From NCBI GenBank assembly GCA_003157175.1, contig PMIQ01000083.1, positions 17,484-25,449 on the forward strand: 7,966 bases of DNA, written 5' to 3'. The notes below the pieces were generated by a model. The model saw only the letters and a program-made list of their open reading frames with translations. It was not told where the DNA came from and did not search any database. This document shows, piece after piece, positions 5,620 to 7,966 of this stretch (the stretch's first letter is position 1; the number at the start of each line of letters is the position of its first letter). This DNA comes from Chloroflexota bacterium (lineage in GTDB: Bacteria > Chloroflexota > Limnocylindria > Limnocylindrales > CSP1-4). Made by a program: the position numbers and the translations under genes.

Positions 5620-6438
5620 TCAGTAGACCGCGCAGCTGACGACGTGGCCGGCGGCGGCCAGGCGTTCCAGTTCGGCGCGAGGAAGCCCGGCCTCGGGCCT
5701 CGACGTCGCCCGCTCGAGCAGGCGCTCGATGCCCTGGGCCGTTTCCGGTGAGAGGCCCTGAGCGCCGATGACCGTGCAGTCGTCGACGTGCAGGTACGCC
5801 CCAGACCCACCCAGAAGAGCGAACTCCTCGGACGTCAACTCGACAACGCTCGGACGAGGCACCCGGTCGTAGGTCTCCCGGTACAGGAAGTAGCGCCGCT
5901 CCAGGGGCGCCGTCGCGGCGGCCGCAAGGTCGGCTCTTGCCTGATCCTCGATCACCTGTTCGGCGGGCGTCAGGGAGGCTGCGCTCTCCACACATTCCGC
6001 GGGGGCGGCCGGTAGAGTCCGCCCTTGGCCCACCCCGTCGTATACGGTTATCTCGTCGGCGGCCGCGGGGGCCGCCATGACGGGCGTACCCGGGGTCGCG
6101 CGGTCCGGCTCGGCCGGGCCGGCCGCGGCGATCGGCTGGGGCGGCGTCGAGGGCGCGGGTCCGGCGATTGGCTCGACGGCCTGGGCTTGTTCGGCGGGCG
6201 TCAGGAAGGCGATCTGCTCGCTGCCCTTTTCGTCATCGACCGTGACCCGGACGCTGCGTCCGATCAGGTCCTCTTCCCTTTCGACACCCAGGATGGCCAG
6301 GAAGCCCTCCATCTGGTCGCGCGCGATCTTCAGGCTCGGATTGGCCAGCCCGGAAGCGGAATCGAGCCGAATGGCCAGGCTGGAGGGATCCTGCTCGTCG
6401 GGTCCGATCGACTCCACCCTCGAGTTCACCAAACGCAC
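5620..6438 (-). CDS. Two-part protein with Pro/Ala linker, unknown function
   Basis: The 272-aa product starts at GTG 6438, chosen because AAGGAG (6451-6446) lies seven bases upstream. Residues 1-80 look like a folded domain (strands and helices, including EGFLAILGVEREEDLIGRSV). Residues about 85-130 are a proline/alanine-rich linker. Residues about 150-272 form a second domain with helices and a TYDRVPRPSVVELTSEEF segment. The hexapeptide LTPAEQ appears twice, at 79-84 and 156-161, flanking the linker. There is no signal peptide or membrane segment, so it is probably cytoplasmic. I recognise neither half. Long open frames on the plus strand over this interval are low-complexity and are taken as GC-driven shadows. 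The gene lies about 200 nt downstream of the YdeI-family gene on the same strand, with its own SD. Confidence 0.72.
   Translation of the reverse strand: MRLVNSRVESIGPDEQDPSSLAIRLDSASGLANPSLKIARDQMEGFLAILGVEREEDLIGRSVRVTVDDEKGSEQIAFLTPAEQAQAVEPIAGPAPSTPPQPIAAAGPAEPDRATPGTPVMAAPAAADEITVYDGVGQGRTLPAAPAECVESAASLTPAEQVIEDQARADLAAAATAPLERRYFLYRETYDRVPRPSVVELTSEEFALLGGSGAYLHVDDCTVIGAQGLSPETAQGIERLLERATSRPEAGLPRAELERLAAAGHVVSCAVY
5957..6205 (-). repeat. 18-bp direct repeat pair encoding LTPAEQ
   Basis: TGTTCGGCGGGCGTCAGG occurs at 5957-5974 and at 6188-6205, identical over 18 bases. The copies are 231 bases apart, so they stay in frame and each encodes LTPAEQ on the minus strand. They flank the proline/alanine-rich linker of the gene. 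Confidence 0.85.
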
Positions 6439-6580
6439 ACCGACGCTCCTTGTCCATCATGTCGGGCGGGTCGCCCCGGGTGCGAAGCCATCGGCGCGGC
6501 AGAAACTCGCGGCCGACCTGAGGCAGGGAGTATCCGATTCCGCCGCGGAAGCACAAGCGCCGTCCCGGCCGGTGGGCTCG

Positions 6581-6698
6581 CGGCGCGGGCGCAGGCAGCG
6601 GCGCGGGCTCGTCGCCGGGGCAGTGGCGGCGCGGGCGCGGTCAGTGGCGGCGCTGCCACAAGCTCGAGATGGGCTCGCCGCGCCCGGCAGTGGCGGCG
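6581..6698. repeat. Short GC-rich degenerate repeats
   Basis: CGGCGCGGGC occurs at 6581-6590, 6599-6608 and 6627-6636. CAGTGGCGGCG occurs at 6621-6631, 6642-6652 and 6688-6698. The cluster spans the gap between the two minus-strand genes and the 3' end of the YdeI-family gene. GTGGC/GCCAC at 6644-6659 could form a 5-bp hairpin just before that gene's stop codon. The rest of the gap (6452-6580) shows no gene or recognisable site. Confidence 0.55.
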
Positions 6699-7228
6699 AT
6701 CTGCGCCACGCGGACTGCCCGTGTGGCTGGCCGCTTCGCCTGGTAGACCCAGGCCAGCGCGCTCCTGCGGACGGAGGCCGAGCTGGCATCGAAGAGCTCG
6801 CGTGCCCCCGGTCGCTCGGCGAGGGCCACGGCCAGGTCGTCGGGCACGACAAGCGCGTCTATGACATCCAGCGATTCCCACGACCCGTTGGCTCGGGCGA
6901 GCTCGACGGCCCGGTGACCGGCCTCGGTCATCAGGCCGGCAGCCTCGAGACGAGCGACGCGCTCCTTGTTCGAGCGCGCCCAAGTGCTTCTGGGCTTGCG
7001 AGGGGCGAACCACTGCATCGACCGGTGGTCGTCGACCCGACCCAGCGCGCCGTCGATCCAGCCGAAGCACAGCGCCTCCTCGACGGCATCCTCGTACGAC
7101 ACCGTCGGCTTGCCCGCGCGCTTCTTCCACGTGACGAGCCACACGCCCGAGTCCCGGCCGTGGTTTTCCTGCAGCCAGGCTCGCCAGGCAGCTCTCGATT
7201 CGGGCTGGACGCGAGGTTCATCGGCCAT
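6641..7228 (-). CDS. YdeI/OmpD-associated (OmdA) family protein
   Basis: The 195-aa product carries the hallmarks of the YdeI/OmdA family. Residues 11-35 (RAAWRAWLQENHGRDSGVWL and following) form the N-terminal helix-strand. SYEDAVEEALCFGWIDG (44-60) is the family signature. FAPRK (74-78) is followed by STWARSNKERV (81-91), the conserved basic segment. The C-terminal helices include SVRRSALAWVYQAKRPATR (152-170). The family is annotated as bacteriocin-protection or OmpD-associated from work in enterobacteria; its biochemical role is not settled, and there is no OmpD-like porin here. The length is normal and the protein is likely cytoplasmic. The ATG at 7228 is preferred because the family homology begins just after it. 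Upstream in-frame codons look non-coding, no SD is present, and a -10-like GATACT ends six bases before the ATG, suggesting a leaderless transcript. Confidence 0.9.
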   Translation of the reverse strand: MADEPRVQPESRAAWRAWLQENHGRDSGVWLVTWKKRAGKPTVSYEDAVEEALCFGWIDGALGRVDDHRSMQWFAPRKPRSTWARSNKERVARLEAAGLMTEAGHRAVELARANGSWESLDVIDALVVPDDLAVALAERPGARELFDASSASVRRSALAWVYQAKRPATRAVRVAQIAATAGRGEPISSLWQRRH

Positions 7229-7234
7229 GGCGCC

Positions 7235-7240
7235 AGTATC
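7235..7240 (-). promoter_or_regulatory. Putative -10 box (GATACT) giving a leaderless YdeI-family mRNA
   Basis: Read on the minus strand, GATACT is a four-of-six match to TATAAT and ends six bases before the ATG at 7228. Transcription would start at or next to the start codon, which agrees with the absence of an SD. A single weak box in GC-rich DNA is only suggestive. Confidence 0.35.
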
Positions 7241-7331
7241 GGCCGCGGCCGGCGCGCGCGTCGCGGCCAGAGAAACGCACCGCCGCGGCGAGGGACGCCC
7301 CAGCGCACCGACAGACCGACGCGCCACCCGC

Positions 7332-7337
7332 TAATCT
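7332..7337 (+). promoter_or_regulatory. Putative -10 box (TAATCT) giving a leaderless GH1 mRNA
   Basis: TAATCT keeps the key TAnnnT bases and ends six bases before the ATG at 7344. CCGACA at 7308-7313 could serve as a -35 with an 18-base spacer (GACA matches the consensus). No SD precedes the ATG, so start of transcription at the start codon is plausible. Confidence 0.45.
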
Positions 7338-7343
7338 CAGCGC

Positions 7344-7966
7344 ATGAGCGATATCGCCTTTCCTGACGGGTTCCTCTGGGGCACAGCCACCGCGGCGCAC
7401 CAGGTCGAGGGCAACAACACCAACAGCGACTGGTGGGCCTTCGAGCTCAAGCCGGGCACACCGTGCAAGGAGCCCAGCGGCAACGCGATCGAGCACTACA
7501 CGCGCTACCCGCGCGACATCGCGCTGCTGGCCGGTTTCGGCTTCAACGCCTACCGCTTCTCGGTGGAGTGGGCCCGGATCGAGCCGATCGAAGGCACATT
7601 CGATCCGACCCAGCTGGACCACTACCGCAAGGTGGCCGAGCTGTGCCGCAAGAGCAAGCTGACACCGATCGTCACCCTGAATCACTTCACCCTGCCCAAG
7701 TGGGTGGCGGATCGCGGGGGCTGGCTTTCGCCGTCCGTGGTCGGTCTGTTCGAGCGGTACACACGTCGCGTCGTCGAGGCGCTCGGCGACAACGTCGACT
7801 GGTACTGCACCCTCAACGAACCGGGCGTGGTGGCGTTCGGCGGCTACGGCGGCGGTTTCCCCTTCCCGCCCGGCCTCAACGGCGCGGAGAGCTGGCAGAC
7901 GGCGACGGCCGCGCTGGTGTCGGCCCACAAGGCTTCGCGGGCCGCGATCAAGGCGCTGCGACCCGG
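7344..7966 (+). CDS. Family 1 beta-glucosidase, N-terminal part
   Basis: The visible 207 residues are a clear glycoside hydrolase family 1 N-terminus of a retaining (beta/alpha)8-barrel enzyme. It would hydrolyse beta-linked glucosides or galactosides, probably in the cytoplasm, as there is no signal peptide. FPDGFLWGTATAAHQVEG (6-23) is the N-terminal family signature, with Gln20 and Glu22 in their usual places. RFSVEWARIEP (71-81) is the typical strand 2 motif. TLNHFTLPKW (111-120) holds the conserved subsite -1 His114. TLNEP (156-160) contains Glu159, the acid/base catalyst, with Asn158. The nucleophile motif (I/VTENG) lies beyond the right edge. Usual family length is about 430-480 residues, so under half is visible. 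The NHF triad replaces the more common YHW, as in some other GH1 subgroups. The ATG has no SD but a -10-like box six bases upstream. Confidence 0.93.
   Translation, partial: MSDIAFPDGFLWGTATAAHQVEGNNTNSDWWAFELKPGTPCKEPSGNAIEHYTRYPRDIALLAGFGFNAYRFSVEWARIEPIEGTFDPTQLDHYRKVAELCRKSKLTPIVTLNHFTLPKWVADRGGWLSPSVVGLFERYTRRVVEALGDNVDWYCTLNEPGVVAFGGYGGGFPFPPGLNGAESWQTATAALVSAHKASRAAIKALRP

Noticed and set aside
6077..7366. A 429-codon plus-strand open frame
   Set aside because: It is antisense to the YdeI-family gene and part of the two-part protein gene, both better supported. Its product is Arg/Ala/Gly-rich with no recognisable domain.

Overview
The window is GC-rich bacterial chromosomal DNA with short intergenic gaps and no insertion sequence, phage gene or CRISPR array. 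The mix of traits fits a high-GC monoderm-type bacterium: a lipoprotein with a DUF3558-like layout, a tRNA with encoded CCA, some genes with clear Shine-Dalgarno (SD) sites and others that look leaderless. My best guess is Chloroflexota (Limnocylindria-like, soil or freshwater) or Actinomycetota. This is inference from style and protein resemblance, not a phylogenetic placement.

Layout. (1) Positions 1-749, minus strand: the N-terminal part of a polytopic membrane protein resembling O-antigen ligase/polymerase proteins, running off the left edge. (2) Positions 750-1035: a divergent intergenic region with a perfect 10-bp stem hairpin and a TATCAT box. (3) Positions 1036-3047, plus strand: a two-gene unit. 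It holds a 609-aa protein with an apparent polysaccharide deacetylase/glycosidase-type barrel plus a beta-rich C-terminus, overlapped by 28 nt by a 69-aa zinc-ribbon protein. (4) Positions 3085-3636, minus strand, convergent: an unrecognised five-helix membrane protein. (5) Positions 3637-3968: a divergent intergenic region. (6) Positions 3969-4722, plus strand: a lipoprotein with a 15-bp tandem repeat just after its lipid anchor, then a 54-aa small protein. (7) tRNA-Pro(UGG) at 4806-4880, followed 43 nt later by a secreted or membrane-anchored 213-aa protein. (8) Positions 5620-6438, minus strand: a 272-aa two-part protein of unknown function with a proline/alanine linker. (9) Positions 6641-7228, minus strand: a YdeI/OmdA family protein. 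(10) Positions 7344-7966, plus strand: the N-terminal 207 residues of a family 1 beta-glucosidase, running off the right edge.

The window reads as a set of short independent transcription units, not one pathway. Carbohydrate themes recur (the surface-polysaccharide-type membrane protein, the deacetylase-like barrel and the GH1 enzyme), but nothing in the sequence ties them into one system. The best candidates for something undescribed are the barrel/zinc-ribbon overlapping pair, the 54-aa gene, and the back-to-back leaderless-looking starts between the YdeI and GH1 genes. I found no convincing new defence, mobile or RNA-guided system.
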